Positions 49,203 to 60,891 of a stretch of DNA of 64,000 nt are shown here, in pieces. Position 1 is the first letter of the stretch, and every line of letters starts with the position of its first letter. Below the pieces are notes generated by a model, which did not search any database, had not been told where the DNA came from, and was given only the letters and a program-made list of their open reading frames with translations. Source of the stretch: Diabrotica undecimpunctata (lineage: Eukaryota > Arthropoda > Insecta > Coleoptera > Chrysomelidae); assembly GCF_040954645.1 (NCBI RefSeq), contig NC_092808.1, forward strand, positions 14,251,883-14,315,882, given 5' to 3'. Both the position numbers and the translations under genes were made by a program.

Positions 49203-52200
49203 TAGCCCAGTCTGGTTATACAAAAATCATCGATTTCACGGCAAAATGTTTCGCAGATATCTGAAGCTTTTAAGACATAGGTGGGGGTTACTAGATGACG
49301 AATAGATAAAAAGATACTCCTATTTTTACCTTGCGTTTCTTTTAAACAATAATTTATGGTCAGAATTTGGTTTTTTATCTATAAGTTTTTTCCCTTATAA
49401 TTTAAATAAACAATATTTATACCATTTTTTTATATCAAGAATATCTTTATTTTTCCGTTTTTTCAATTAAAATTGATAAATAATTTAAGGAGATATTTGC
49501 AAAAAAGCAGTTTTTTTGCACTAATTTTTAAATTTAATTAATTTTTTTATTAACAAAATAAAATGTTATTAATATATTTCAACATTGAGGAATTACCGTC
49601 CTTTAAATTTGTGCGAAATTTCCCCCCGATCGGTCAAATAGTTTAAAAGTTATTCAATTTGTTTATCCCTGGGACTAATTATTTAAACCATTGAACTTGC
49701 CCTATGAATGATGCTAGACACATTTAATAAATTTCATAGGATTCTTTAAGACTTATACTATCTCAGAAGTTAAATGAATATTGAGTTTTCATCGAAATTA
49801 TTTACAAAATAAACGTTTGAAAAAGGGGTATGTTTTTTACTTATAAACAATTGTAATAACTTCTATATTTTTCAAGCTACAGACTTGTACGTACAACCAT
49901 TAGATAGCTGGTAAAAAAACTCACATGTAACAAAAAAAATAAACCTTCTATGAACAATAGGAACGCAGTTAGCGACAATTTTTTTGTTAATTATATCTCC
50001 ATTGTTTGTAAACATTAAGAAGTAAAATTTGCACAAATTTTGAATGAAAATCTAAACTTTATATTGAATTTTATAGCTATAAAATTCATCCAATTTTTCG
50101 AAACTTAAAACCTTTCGAAACGAAGTTACTTTCGAAAGATCGACATAGGAAAGTGGAGGGGAAACTGTTTTAGCTCCTCGCTGCAAAATTTAATATTATG
50201 GTTACGGATTTATCATTCAAAAGCTTTAACAGTTCTGTAGGAATTTCATCAGGTCCATTTGCTTTTCAATTTTTAGCGTTTCTTATTGCGTATTCTACTT
50301 CTTCTTTCAATATGTCTGGCCCAGTTGCATTGATTATCTGAATTAAGTTGTTTCTATCGTCTTCAAATAATTCATTCATCTATTCTGTCCATCTTTTTAT
50401 TTTATTCTCTAGATCTACAATAAGATTTCCATCTTTGTCTTTAAGTTTACCTATTTGGCATTTCTTTATGCTTCCTGTTATCTCTTTTACTTTTTTGTGC
50501 ATATTGAACGCATCGTACTTTTTCTCATAGGTTTCCATTTCTTCACATTGTTCTTTAATCCACTCCTCTTTGGCTTCTTTTATTCTCTTTTTTATGTGTT
50601 TATTTATTTCTTTGTGTTTGTCCTGGTAATTCTTCATCTTTCTTCTTTGTTCCATCAAGTCTAGTATATCTTGTGTCATCCACCCCTTATTCTTTGTTGT
50701 TGTTTTTGTAAGATGTTTCTTTCCTGCTGTTGTATAGCTGTATTTACGTACTTTAATTTTTGGTTAACGTTGTTTGTATCGTTAATTTGTTGCTGCACTG
50801 AACGGAGGTTTTCATTTATTTCTTCTCCTGTTTCTTGTCGTATATTTTTGTTTCTAAGTTTATTTAAATCTAGTGCCTTTCTGTGTGGTCTTCTAATCTT
50901 TTTTGGTCTCGCCTTTATCACAGTAACTACCGAGTTATGATCTGAGCCTATATCAGCTCCTGGGTACGTCTTAGTACATTTAACAGCATTATGATACCTC
51001 CTTGCTATCATAATGTAGTCTATTTGATTTCTCACTATTGTTTCTTTGGTATGTTGTGGAGATGTCCATGTATATAACCGTCGAGGAGGTAATTTGAAAA
51101 AGGTATTTGTTATTACGAAGTCTTCACTTTGGCAAAATTGAATCAATCGATCTCCTCTGTCGTTTCTGTTTCCAAGCCCATATTTTCCTACTTGTTCTCC
51201 TACCTCACCTTGACCCACCTTGGCATTAAGATCGCCCATTAATATGTTAATGTATGGAAAGACTGACTTAATAAGTGAAGATAAACAACCTGCAACAAAA
51301 AGGTTCAGACCTGACAGTGAAGTCGAATGAATGAACTAAATTTTAACTTTTAAACCAATGTATGTAAAGAAAATAAAAAAAGTAAAGTTCAATAAACATT
51401 GCAAAATTTAATAAGGCAAGTGATGAAAAAATCGACTTATTTTATCAAAGCAGTAAGGCAGATTAGATTAATATTGTAATATCATATTTGTAAGAAAAAT
51501 AGAATAAAAATCAATATTGTTAATTATAAAAATACAAACAATTATAACTAATATAAGGAATATAATAATATAATGTGTAAAAAATTACCTGAAATTTAAT
51601 TTATAAAATATATTATTTTATAAATTATTATTACATCATTGATATAAAATGAAAAAACATATGGGATTTTCCGAGATTTATGGGGGGTGAAAAGTATGTC
51701 ATCATTATTAATACTGCGACAGACTATTCGAGCAAATTAAAAAAAAGTAAGTGTTTAGGGTGAATTTCAAATGGACTCAATTTTTCCGAGTTTTCCCATA
51801 TTTTCCGGCCGGTGAAAACTATTTAGTTATTCATATTTCGACGAGCTACCCCAGAATAAAAAAAAGAGGCTTGCAGCTGCAAAGGAAACCGAGATAATGT
51901 AAATTTTTCCTACGTGTTGCAATTTGAAGTTGCGATGCCGAAAAAAAAAACGGAGCTGAAACAGATATCCTCTCCACTTTCCTATGTCGATCTTTCGAAA
52001 GTACCGTCGTTTCGAAAAATTAGATAAATTTTATAGCTATAAGTTTCAATATAAAGTTTAGATTTTCATTCAAAATTTGTGCAAATTTTACTTCTTAATG
52101 TTTATAAACAATGGAGATATGATTTTTTTAAAAATAGTCACTAACTTCGTTCCTATTGGTCATAGGTTTTTTATTTTTTAATGTGAGCTTTTTTACCAGT

Positions 52201-52893
52201 TATTCAATGGTTGTACGTACAAGTCTGTAGCTTGAAAAATATAGAAGTTATTACAATTGTTTATAAGTAAAAAACATACCCCTTTTTCAAACGTTTATTT
52301 TGTAAATAATTTCGATGAAAACTCAATATGCATTTAACTTCTGAGATAGTCTAAGTCTTAAAGAATCCTATGAAATTTGCTGAATGAGTCTAGCATCATG
52401 CATAGGGCAAGCTCAATAGTTTAAATAATTAGCCTCAGGGATAAACAAATTAAATAACATAAAATATTTGACTGATCGGGGGGAAATTTCGCACAAATTT
52501 AAAAGATGGTAATTCATTGATGTTTAAATGTATTAATACCATTTTATTTTGTTAATAAAAAAATTAATAAAATTTATAAATTAGTGCAAAAAAACTGCTT
52601 TCTTGCAAATATCTCTGTAAATTATTTATCAATTTTAATTAAAAAAAAACGGGAAAATAAAGATATTCTTGGCATAAAAAAATGACATAAATATTGTTTA
52701 TTTAAAATATAAGGGAAAAAATTTATAGACAAAAAATCAAATTGTGACCATAAATTATTGCTTAAAAAAACGCAAGGTAAAACTAGAAGTATCTTTTCAT
52801 CTATTCATCATCTAGTATCCCCCACCTAGGTCTTAAAAGCTTCAGATATCTGCGAAACATTTTTCCAACTTTTTTTTTAACCAGACTGGGCTA
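49203..52893. mobile_element. Foldback-like element with 0.95 kb inverted arms
   Basis: The left arm (49203-50178) and right arm (51951-52893) are inverted copies beginning TAGCCCAGTCTGGTTA. Further matches are TTTCGCAGATATCTGAAGC, CCCCCGATCGGTCAAATA-like words and TCTTTCGAAAGATCGACATA. Three bases, TAT, flank both sides. The arms differ by small indels and substitutions. The interior is unique sequence (51414-51950) plus a 1.2 kb LINE-derived insertion. No transposase is visible, so the superfamily is unknown. Confidence 0.85.
50196..51399 (-). mobile_element. LINE internal segment inserted with 14 bp duplication
   Basis: TGCAAAATTTAATA occurs at 50182-50195 and 51400-51413. The minus strand encodes the second half of an APE-type endonuclease: MGDLNAKVGQGEVGEQVGKY, TNTFFKLPPRRLYTW, NQIDYIMIARRY and GADIGSDHNSVVTV. 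Then comes a long charged linker (KEINKHIKKRIKEAKEEWIK) and the pre-RT segment DEIPTELLKLLND, where it stops. RT and 3' end are absent, which is unusual for a LINE insertion. Confidence 0.82.
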
Positions 52894-52896
52894 TAT

Positions 52897-53460
52897 AGCT
52901 TATGAAGTCGCAATCCTAAATTTTACGATCAATACATAGTACTAAAAACTAAATATATTTATAAATTACAAAATTACAAATTATTTGAGACGTTTTGGTA
53001 TGCAAAGGGTCGTCCGTGCTAGTTATTCTTCGACTCTCTCTAGCCTACACAGTGTTTTTGTTATTTGCCGAATCTTGGTAACAATCATAGCTCCTCGTTA
53101 ATCGTCCGTCTATTGACTCTCGAAAGATCGTTTGTGTTGTGGTTCTCCATCAAACTACATCTACTATCTAAGGAAAGGGGTTCGTAGAACAAAAAAAAAA
53201 ACAAAATCAGTACACAAATTAGCTTTTCCCCGAATTATATAATATGGAAAAATCTAAAAAAATGTGATTTTTTGGTTTAGAGTGAAAAATCTAAATGTAA
53301 TAGTAATTTAATCCCAATACTATTGATAAGACTTTGTAGAGAATAAAAAAAAACAAACAATTTTGTTATAAAATCTTATCGGTGCATTTTTCGCAGAGGA
53401 AAGTCGAAAAAATCGCTATAATCGACTATTTTTTGCTGAGATACCTTTACAAACATTTCT
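52897..53460. other. No gene seen
   Basis: AT-rich. May include the left end of the piggyBac element; a TTAA followed by ACTTCCCAGCGG is at about 53463. Confidence 0.45.
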
Positions 53461-54347
53461 ATTAAACTTCCCAGCGGTTTTACAGCCATACCAGTGTGTA
53501 AAATTGGTTGCCTACATTATATTCTAAGTGTTTAACCAGTGTACGATTTGATTGAATCACATTAATTGGATAACATAATTTAGAGTCAAGCACACATTTG
53601 AAGCGGACGTTCGGTGTTGACAGGGCGACATATTTTAATTGTTTTCTTGTTTATTCAATTATTATTAATTACAAAAATTACGGGTAAGTGATATTTTTGA
53701 AGTCTGTTTCTATTTGCATAAATACATTTCATTTTTTTTTTGTAGATCACTGTCTTTTAGGTGTTATTCTGGCACGACCACAGGGCACTTCCTATATGAA
53801 TTCTGCCAATATGCAAAATCAAAAGTGGAGCTTCAGGAATTTGGAAAATATGTTCCAAAACGAGTTTGACGCCTTATTGGATGAAATTCCAAGGGACCAG
53901 GAGTCAATTGTCTCTGATATTGAAAGCGTCTTGAGAGATGAATTACATGTTGATGAATTTCGGCGACCAAATAACGAGGATGTCTTTGATATTGGAAATA
54001 TGGATATCTTGTTTGAAGACGAAATTAACGATCAAGATGAAACAACCAATACTCCAAATAATCAAGAATCGGAATCGGATAGTGAAGACGATGTTCCGCT
54101 AGCAGTACGGCTAGCAAAGCGAGATCACTCTATATTTTTTACCCAAAATGAAAGTTATATAACACGAACAAATCAATTTATTGAAACTACAGGCCCAACC
54201 ATTCCAAATTCTACAGATGTGTTTTTGGAGCTATTTCCTGAGGATCTAATTCACCTAATTTTATTTCAAACCAATCTATATTACGTTTAAAAACACGAAG
54301 AGGAAATGGATTTATACCTACCACAGAATTTCTTGGAGTAAATTTAT

Positions 54348-54765
54348 TGAAATGATATTTATTTAACTGCTGTCTTTATTCAATTTATTATATTGTTCCT
54401 ACTTTAATTTATTAAAAAGCACGATAATTTATATAAGTTTATTAATCACTAAAAATACATAATTTATTTAAAGGCGAGCGTAACAATTAAAATCGCGGCC
54501 GCGGGTCTTCAGAATTAACTGTCCCTCTATATAAAAATGTTTTATTTATATACATAAATCGCCGTTATCTCGAAAAGTCTAAAACCTTCTTGAGTAGACT
54601 GGACGGCGAAACGGTAAGGGCAAACTGGATTTCCCATCGACTCGCCTCGAACTTTCGAAATGTTGTTTTTTTGGAAGCTTCCGTTCAGGTCTCGCACAAT
54701 CTACAACATAACAGAATTAGTCATAATATTTACAGTTATTTTAGGCCAGGATATTTATCGTAACA
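54348..54765 (-). mobile_element. Solo LTR, 418 bp, 4 bp target duplication
   Basis: TTAT flanks it (54344-54347, 54766-54769). On the minus strand it starts TGTTACGATAAATATCC and ends ATATCATTTCA (TG...CA). Removing it with one TTAT restores the piggyBac frame exactly at NLLMDIK. It contains a TATA-like TATATAAATA and AATAAA words. Gypsy-like by duplication length. Confidence 0.82.
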
Positions 54766-55581
54766 TTATTAATGGATATAAAGCAAATGCCCAGTTACAG
54801 AGATTATTGGTCGTCACGTGATGAATTACGAGACCCTTTCATCAGTTCGGCTATGTCACGGGACAGATTAGCTTGCTTACTAGGCAATTTACATCTGGTT
54901 GGTGAAGTGCAGCCATAAAAACTGATCCCGGATTGGATAAACTTTACAAAGTGCAATCTCTACTGGCCAAACTCACGGAAACGTTTCTTGCATCACTGAA
55001 TCCACATGAGTTTCAAGTGATTAATGAGTCTACGATACGATTCAAAGGTCGAAGCAGTATCCGACACTACATGCCCAATAAACCTATAAAACGTGGCTAA
55101 AAAGTATGGGTTAGAGCAGATTCAAGCGGATTCATGTGCGAGTTCCAGAAATATACCGGTAAAGTGGGAAATTCCATCCAAAAAAAAGTTTTTTTCGGTG
55201 GAATTTCCCACTTAGGACAACGAGTCCTACAGGATCTAACAAAGGTCTTAGTAAATAAAATCCACCGAGTGTTCTTTAAACTGTATTGATATTCTGAGAT
55301 CTTTATTGTCGGACGGAATTTACGCAAGTGGAACCGTTCAAAAAAAAAAGAAAGTGTATACCAGAGTTCAAAACTGAAAAACAAATCAATCGAGGAGATT
55401 CAGATTACCGTATTTCAACAGATAGACTATCTGCGTTGAAGAGGATGGATCGCAGAAGTGTGATTCTTTTAGCAAATCACCAAAATCCAGCAACAAACGA
55501 AGTTGTAAAGACAAGACAAAAAGACGATACACTTAATGAGGTTTCTTGTCCACAATTGGTAGTGCTCTACAACTCACATAT

Positions 55582-56107
55582 CTTCTTCTTCTTAAAGTTC
55601 CATCTCCTATCGGAGGTTGGATATCATAACGGCTATGGTCACTTTGTTGGCTGCTGCTCTGAAAAGTTGTAGTGAACTACAGTTAAACCATTCTCTAAGA
55701 TTCTTCAACCAGGAGATGCGTCTTCTTCCTATGCTTCTTCTTCCTTGGATCCTTCCTTGCATAATAATTCTCAGCAGCTCATATTTTTCTCCTCTGGTTA
55801 TGTGGCCCAAATACTCTAGTTTTCTTCTTTTTATGCTGTTCATAATTTCTAACCTCTTAGACGTCGATTTAGACGTCGTAGTACCTCAGCATTGGTAATC
55901 CTTTGAACCCACTGAATTTTTAATATTCTTCTGTAACACCACATTTCGAACGCTTCTATTTTTCTTATGTGTTGTTTCTTCAATGTCCAAGCTTCCATTT
56001 CGTATAGTAAGATTTAGTATAGTAAGATAGAAAATATGTAACATCTTAGAGCCCTCAATCTGAGATGCAACTGAAGGTCTCTGTTGGTAAGCATTGTCTT
56101 CATTTTC
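55582..56107 (-). mobile_element. 5'-truncated LINE in piggyBac, 10 bp target duplication
   Basis: ACTCACATAT occurs at 55572-55581 and 56108-56117. Minus strand: EAWTLKKQHIRKIEAFEMWC, YRRILKIQWVQRITNAEVLR, KRRKLEYLGHITRGEKYELL, RRSIGRRRISWLKNLREWF and FRAAANKVTIAVM, the RTE-like LINE tail. The 3' end is CTTCTTCTTCTT on the plus strand. Confidence 0.88.
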
Positions 56108-56292
56108 ACTCACATATGGGATATGTTAAAAATTTGACATGCTGAAAAGCATCAGCAGTAAAAATCAGTGAGTAAATTCAAAAGACATATTTCCTTGGAA
56201 CTGCGCCATTCAAAGTCTTCTCATATGCCCCAAAGAACTACTTCTTTGAGATGTGTCAACTACAGCACGACAGCAAATGTTAGCAGAACACA

Positions 56293-56440
56293 GTCGAAAT
56301 ATTGTTCTGAAGCTATTTTCTTGTGGTATTTTAAAGTAATTACTATTTTATTGGGAATAAGCCATAATTGAAGGTTAAAGTAAGTTTATTGCCTTTTTAA
56401 TTTCCACTTCGGAAATCGTTCTCAAAACACATTGTTTGAA
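56293..56440 (-). mobile_element. Penelope-like terminal fragment
   Basis: ATTGTTCTGAAGCTATTTTC, TGGGAATAAGCCA, TTTCCACTTCGGAAATCG and TTCTCAAAA match the 24095 end of the Penelope element. The GACGTTTC word has decayed (TGCCTTTTT), so the ribozyme-like core is lost. Confidence 0.8.
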
Positions 56441-56737
56441 TGTATTTTGACAACAGAGATAGATACACTTAGATAGATGATAGTTACTGGATAGCAGCAC
56501 GGATATCAGGAAATTACTGGAGGCATTATTTACAGGGCCCATATTCAGACCATTTCCTCTAAGGAATACAAGTACCGTGGATAAAAAAATAACACATCAC
56601 GTCTAACTTCAGAGTATTTGTTGAGCAGCAACAATACGAACTAGGGGGTATAGTCCTGATTTAGTACCAAATGACTTATTTTAATCCCGAACGTCAAGAA
56701 TAAATTGCGTCTATAACGGTTTTTTTTATTTAGGCAT
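56441..56737. other. No gene seen
   Basis: Unrecognised. Confidence 0.4.
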
Positions 56738-57746
56738 CAGTGGCGGCTGGTGTGGTAAAATTTTGGGTAGGCCAAGGCAGCAAATTACATATAGCTATGT
56801 GTAATCAGTGGCGGATCCAGAGGGAGGGGTCATGGGGTCATGACCCCCCCCCTTAAAAATATTTGAAAAACCACTTATCCTATTGGTGGTAAGACTAAAA
56901 GTGACCTTGCATCAGAGAAAAGTAATCACAAAAAAAATTTCTGTAGTAATGTCCAAACACTCACTATCAACATTACTATTACTGCAACCTGATAAATCGT
57001 CAGAAAAACTCATTTTTATGTATCAGTTATAAAACGATCTCACTATTCCAAGAAAAATTTAAAAAATTCAACCACGATCGGCCAAACAACTAGTGCAACT
57101 AGTAATTAATAACAGATAACAGTGAAAATTGAAATTGAACTAATGCTCGGCGACAGTGTTGCCATATATAAGTTGCATACAATCAGGCGATATAGAAATC
57201 ATGCAACCGTGATTTTTTTTTCGAATTTTACGAATTTTTTTAAATTTATTTGGGCAACCGTGCACTTGTTTGCAATTGTGTTGTTTGTTTAAAAATATGT
57301 TACAATTATAGATTATGTTACATATTTTTTTATCATAATTTAAAAGAAAATTTATGTTACAATTCGATAATTACGTTACAAGTGACAACGATGGTCCACC
57401 TAGGCCCGATCGTCTGGTACCTAAACAGCAAGTATAAACACGACAATATACTAAGCTGCTTAACTTCAAACGCTTTTTGTACGGGGATCTTATGTGAGCT
57501 GGGTCGGCCAGTTCGAATCGGGCCTATTAATGATATTTAAAATGCCTGAATACGATTCGATGCTTTCTGTGGTAATATAATAACATAGTTGTTTTAACGG
57601 ACGCTAATGTATTAAGCGATTTAGTACATTTAAAAGTTATTTACATGCATTAACATAATTTTTGAATATATGTTTTTCAATATTAAAGCTCTTAAAATTA
57701 TTGGGTAGGCCCGGCCTATCCTGCCTACCCCCAAAAGCCGCCACTG
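56738..57746. mobile_element. hAT-like non-autonomous element
   Basis: Ends CAGTGGCGGCT and its complement; TTAGGCAT / TTAATCAT flank it (six of eight match), fitting the hAT 8 bp duplication. A second CAGTGGCGGATCC terminus at 56806 with a run of C after GGGGTCATGGGGTCATGA suggests a related element truncated inside. No transposase recognised. Confidence 0.65.
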
Positions 57747-57754
57747 TTAATCAT

Positions 57755-58271
57755 GCATTTAATGTGCTTAAAAAGTTAAGATTGAGGACTGAGCTCTGAG
57801 GAACTCTTTCCGTTTTGTCATGATTATTGTTGTGGTTTTAATACCTTGGATAACAAATTACATAAATTGTTTGTTTTTATTTACTTCTACAATCTAATAT
57901 ATGATCCTGTTTTAAATTTACAATACATAACACGTGTAATCCAGAGAAACGCGCTTTTGGCATTTCATAGTTTTCGAGATAGGAATGCAGAATTTTGGGT
58001 TAATGATTTTTACGTACGTCGGTTATTCCAACAATAGCTATTTCCGAATCAGTTGCAGACATATTTTAAGAAGAGCCGCAATATTAAAAGGTCAAACAAT
58101 TCGATTACATCAGTTTACGCGACTAAACTTTAGTGAAAATAAAACGAAACAGCTGAAATCACTGCAGTTTACAATTGGAGAAAAGCCAAATTTGAAAATT
58201 TTTAATATTATTTTGTTTACTTGTGTGTATTATGTTTGATCCATCATTATTTCGTATCCTATACTCTGTAA
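57755..58271. other. Unidentified; weak open frames
   Basis: Frames at 57846-58037 and 57985-58239 overlap. They read RVIQRNALLAFHSFRDRNAE and HILRRAAILKGQTIRLHQFT, without recognised family. Confidence 0.3.
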
Positions 58272-58273
58272 TA

Positions 58274-59842
58274 CACTAATTGAAAAAAATATCGAATATT
58301 TTGGAATTTTCTAATTTTTGTTTTTTCAAAAATAAATTCTGGTCAATCAAGTCGTTTATTGTAAAATAGAGTTTATTTTAACAATGTTTAATGAACAATT
58401 TTTTTTGCGAAAAAATTGTGAAAAAAATAAATGTTTAATATTAGGTAAATAATGTTATTTTACTCTAAACTTAAATGATAATTTAAATTGCTTAAACAAT
58501 TCGTTTTAACTGAAAGAAGTGCATGATCAGTAACGAGTGTTCCCCCTTTAGCTCTTATTACTGCTTGCATCTTTCTCAGCATGCTTGCAAGTAAATTTTG
58601 GACATATCCTTGGGAAATTGCATTCCATTCATCCGGTGCAGCAAGCCGAAGCTGCTGTATCGTATTTGGAACGGGATTTCTTTGTCGTATACTGCATTTT
58701 AGGTGATCCCACATGTGCTCTATTGGTTTTTAATCCGGGCTAAACGGTGGCCAATCAAATCTTCGAATTTGGACCTCACCAAGATAATTACTCACTATGG
58801 CAGCGGCATGTGGTCGAGCATTATCGTGCATTAACGTGAATCTTTCATATCCAATGTAACCAACATATGACAAAACATGATCTTGCAGGATGTTTTAAAC
58901 GTAAGAATCACTAGTCATCCGACCAATCACATCCACAAGTGCGGTGCGTACCTCCCAACTAATACCTTTGCAAAGAATTATGTCATCAACTCCAAAACTA
59001 ACGCTCTGGACGAGACTGCAACTGGCGAATCGTTCTCCAACTCTTCTGTAGACGTAGTTTTGACCATCTGGCTTCCATAATAGGATTCTGGTCTTATCAG
59101 TGAAAAGAACGTTTTTCCAGTTGTCGATATTCCACTAAATATGTGTTCTTGCAAATTCCAAACGACGAGCTTTATGATTTTGGAGAAGACGTGGAATTTT
59201 GGCGGGGCGTCTGAGCTTTAAGTTTGCTCCTTTTGATCTTCGTCTAACTGTTTTTAAACTCACATTAACTTGTCTAACATTTAATAGCTCATTTCTGAGG
59301 TGCATCGATGTCATTGAACGATTTCATGTAAAATTAAGAACCAAAAAACGGTCATCAATTGCGGTTGTGCACCTTGGGCGTCCTTGACTAGGCCTTCGTA
59401 AAAAATTTCATATTTCGCGGTACCTTTTTAGAGTATTCGAAACTATAGATTCAGTTCTGCTGAGACGTCGTGCGATAACTTTTTGTCCATATCCTTCCTC
59501 GTACAAAATTACAATATGTGCTACTCGGGCTTCATCGCAGAGTCTAATTGGTGGGATACTTATTTTAAACTTAGTTAAATAAAAAGAATATTTAATTAAA
59601 CTAAAAATAACCGAATTAGAATGATTTTTGCTTTACGTGAAGAAGGTTTTTTATGATAAAATGTACGAATGACACTAACCACTGAATAAACGTCAAAATA
59701 AACATCAAAATATTTCAAACCAGTTGAGTACATCAGCCTACTATATGACTATTATAAGTAATCTAAAATTATTTTGAAATAATAGTGACTACAAAAAAAC
59801 ATTGGAAAATTCCAAAATATTCGATATTTTCGTCCATGAGTG
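58274..59842. mobile_element. Tc1-like element
   Basis: TA on both sides. The ends share ATATCGAATATTTTGGAATT in inverted form and start CACT. 1569 bp, the usual Tc1 length. Transposase on the minus strand. Confidence 0.88.
58463..59600 (-). pseudogene. Tc1 transposase, broken
   Basis: N-terminal HTH: RVAHIVILYEEGYGQKVIAR, SLKTVRRRSKGANLKLRRPA. Catalytic core: VLFTDKTRILLW (first Asp), RFTLMHDNARPHAAAIV (second Asp) and DWPPFSPD followed by a stop, then KPIEHMWDHLKCSIRQRNP with the Glu of DD34E. Five or more stops or frameshifts. Confidence 0.88.
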
Positions 59843-59844
59843 TA

Positions 59845-60490
59845 TATTACAAGAAGTAATGGAATTTCAGCAAAAAATATGTTGAACTGAAAATAAGTAC
59901 TGATAAAACTTTCGGTTTCGATCGGTTGGTCACACAAAAATTCACGTTTTGCTAGATTTTTACAAACAACTGGCGCTGCTTTTGTTCTTTTTTCCTGTAA
60001 TAATGGGAATTTTTTAAAATGATTTCCGTTGGACCCTGTCTGAACAATTACATGCTGTGAAAAACATCTCTAGAGAGTAAGTGCCCTTAGGGCCCGATTT
60101 TTTAGCTCTATTTTAGTGGAATTAATACAAAAATAATTTTACAACTTCAATATTGCGTCAAAATAAGTATTTTGTAGTGGACAGTATGTGATAAAAATTT
60201 CAAAGCCATTAATTGAATAGTTTTTAAAAAATTCAATTTGTTTTGTCCAAATTTACGAATATTAACAATTTTTTGTAACGCATTAGAAAGATTGATGTTT
60301 ATGACGGTTAAATTAGAGAAGATGAGATATCTTCACAGTCTCTGAACGACTTGTAAATTCTATAAGGGAAACACTCGCTCATAAATGTTTATTTAGGTGC
60401 TGGTATTAATTTTATGCGAAAATAAGTTATATGTAAATTTATCAATTAATATAAATATTATGTGTGTATGCAATCAAATTACGGTACCTG
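59845..60490. other. No gene seen
   Basis: AT-rich. Confidence 0.5.
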
Positions 60491-60499
60491 TGATGTTGA

Positions 60500-60826
60500 T
60501 CTAATGCTTCTTCTTCTTCCACAGTGCACTGGGGTTGACTCGGGGACAGAATCTTCTTAAAGCCGCGTCGTCAGGTTTACACAAAATACTGAAGCGTTTA
60601 GCGCGCTGATTTATACAAGACTAAAAACTAAGATTGAGGTGCGTAGCGTGTCGTCTTGTAGCGTTGTAGCTTCGCTCCCTTCAGACTGTTAGGGGGCGGA
60701 CTGTACAGGTCCGTATTAATTTACGATTATAAGACAGACACACACGTTAATTAAAGAATTAAATATAAAAATAAAATAATAAAAATTATTAATAAAAACT
60801 AAGAATATGTGTGGAGGGACGTAACA
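60500..60826 (-). mobile_element. Possible solo LTR
   Basis: On the minus strand it starts TGTTACGTCCCTCC and contains a TATA-like TTGTATAAATCAGCGCGC in a GC-rich block. The left border and target duplication could not be fixed. Confidence 0.4.
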
Positions 60827-60891
60827 GTCTCCGATGGAATTTTCTGAGCAGTGTACATTAAATACAATTTTGAGACGCTGATTTCAGTATA

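Larger units (their letters stand above)
53690..56290 (+). pseudogene. piggyBac-type transposase, split by a solo LTR and a LINE
   Basis: A short intron (donor GGGTAAGTGA near 53680, acceptor TTTTTGTAG near 53745) precedes the first coding block. The acidic N-terminus (FQNEFDALLDEIP) leads to NSTDVFLELFPEDLIHLILF and QTNLYYV (stop at 54290), then FIPTTEFLGVNLL. After the solo LTR: DIKQMPSYRDYWSSRDELRD, MSRDRLACLLGNLHLVGE, INESTIRFKGRSSIRHYMPN (the first catalytic Asp of the DE pair is Asn), TDRLSALKRMDRRSVILLAN and a degraded CPQLVVLYNSH. The protein continues past the LINE with YVKN-type residues to about 56290. Several stops. Confidence 0.85.

Noticed and set aside
50671..50940. Cysteine- and phenylalanine-rich plus-strand frame of 89 codons
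   Set aside because: Antisense of a charged LINE linker, which produces hydrophobic shadows.
57985..58239. Possible small gene of 84 codons
   Set aside because: No family recognised and another frame overlaps it; kept only as an unidentified stretch.
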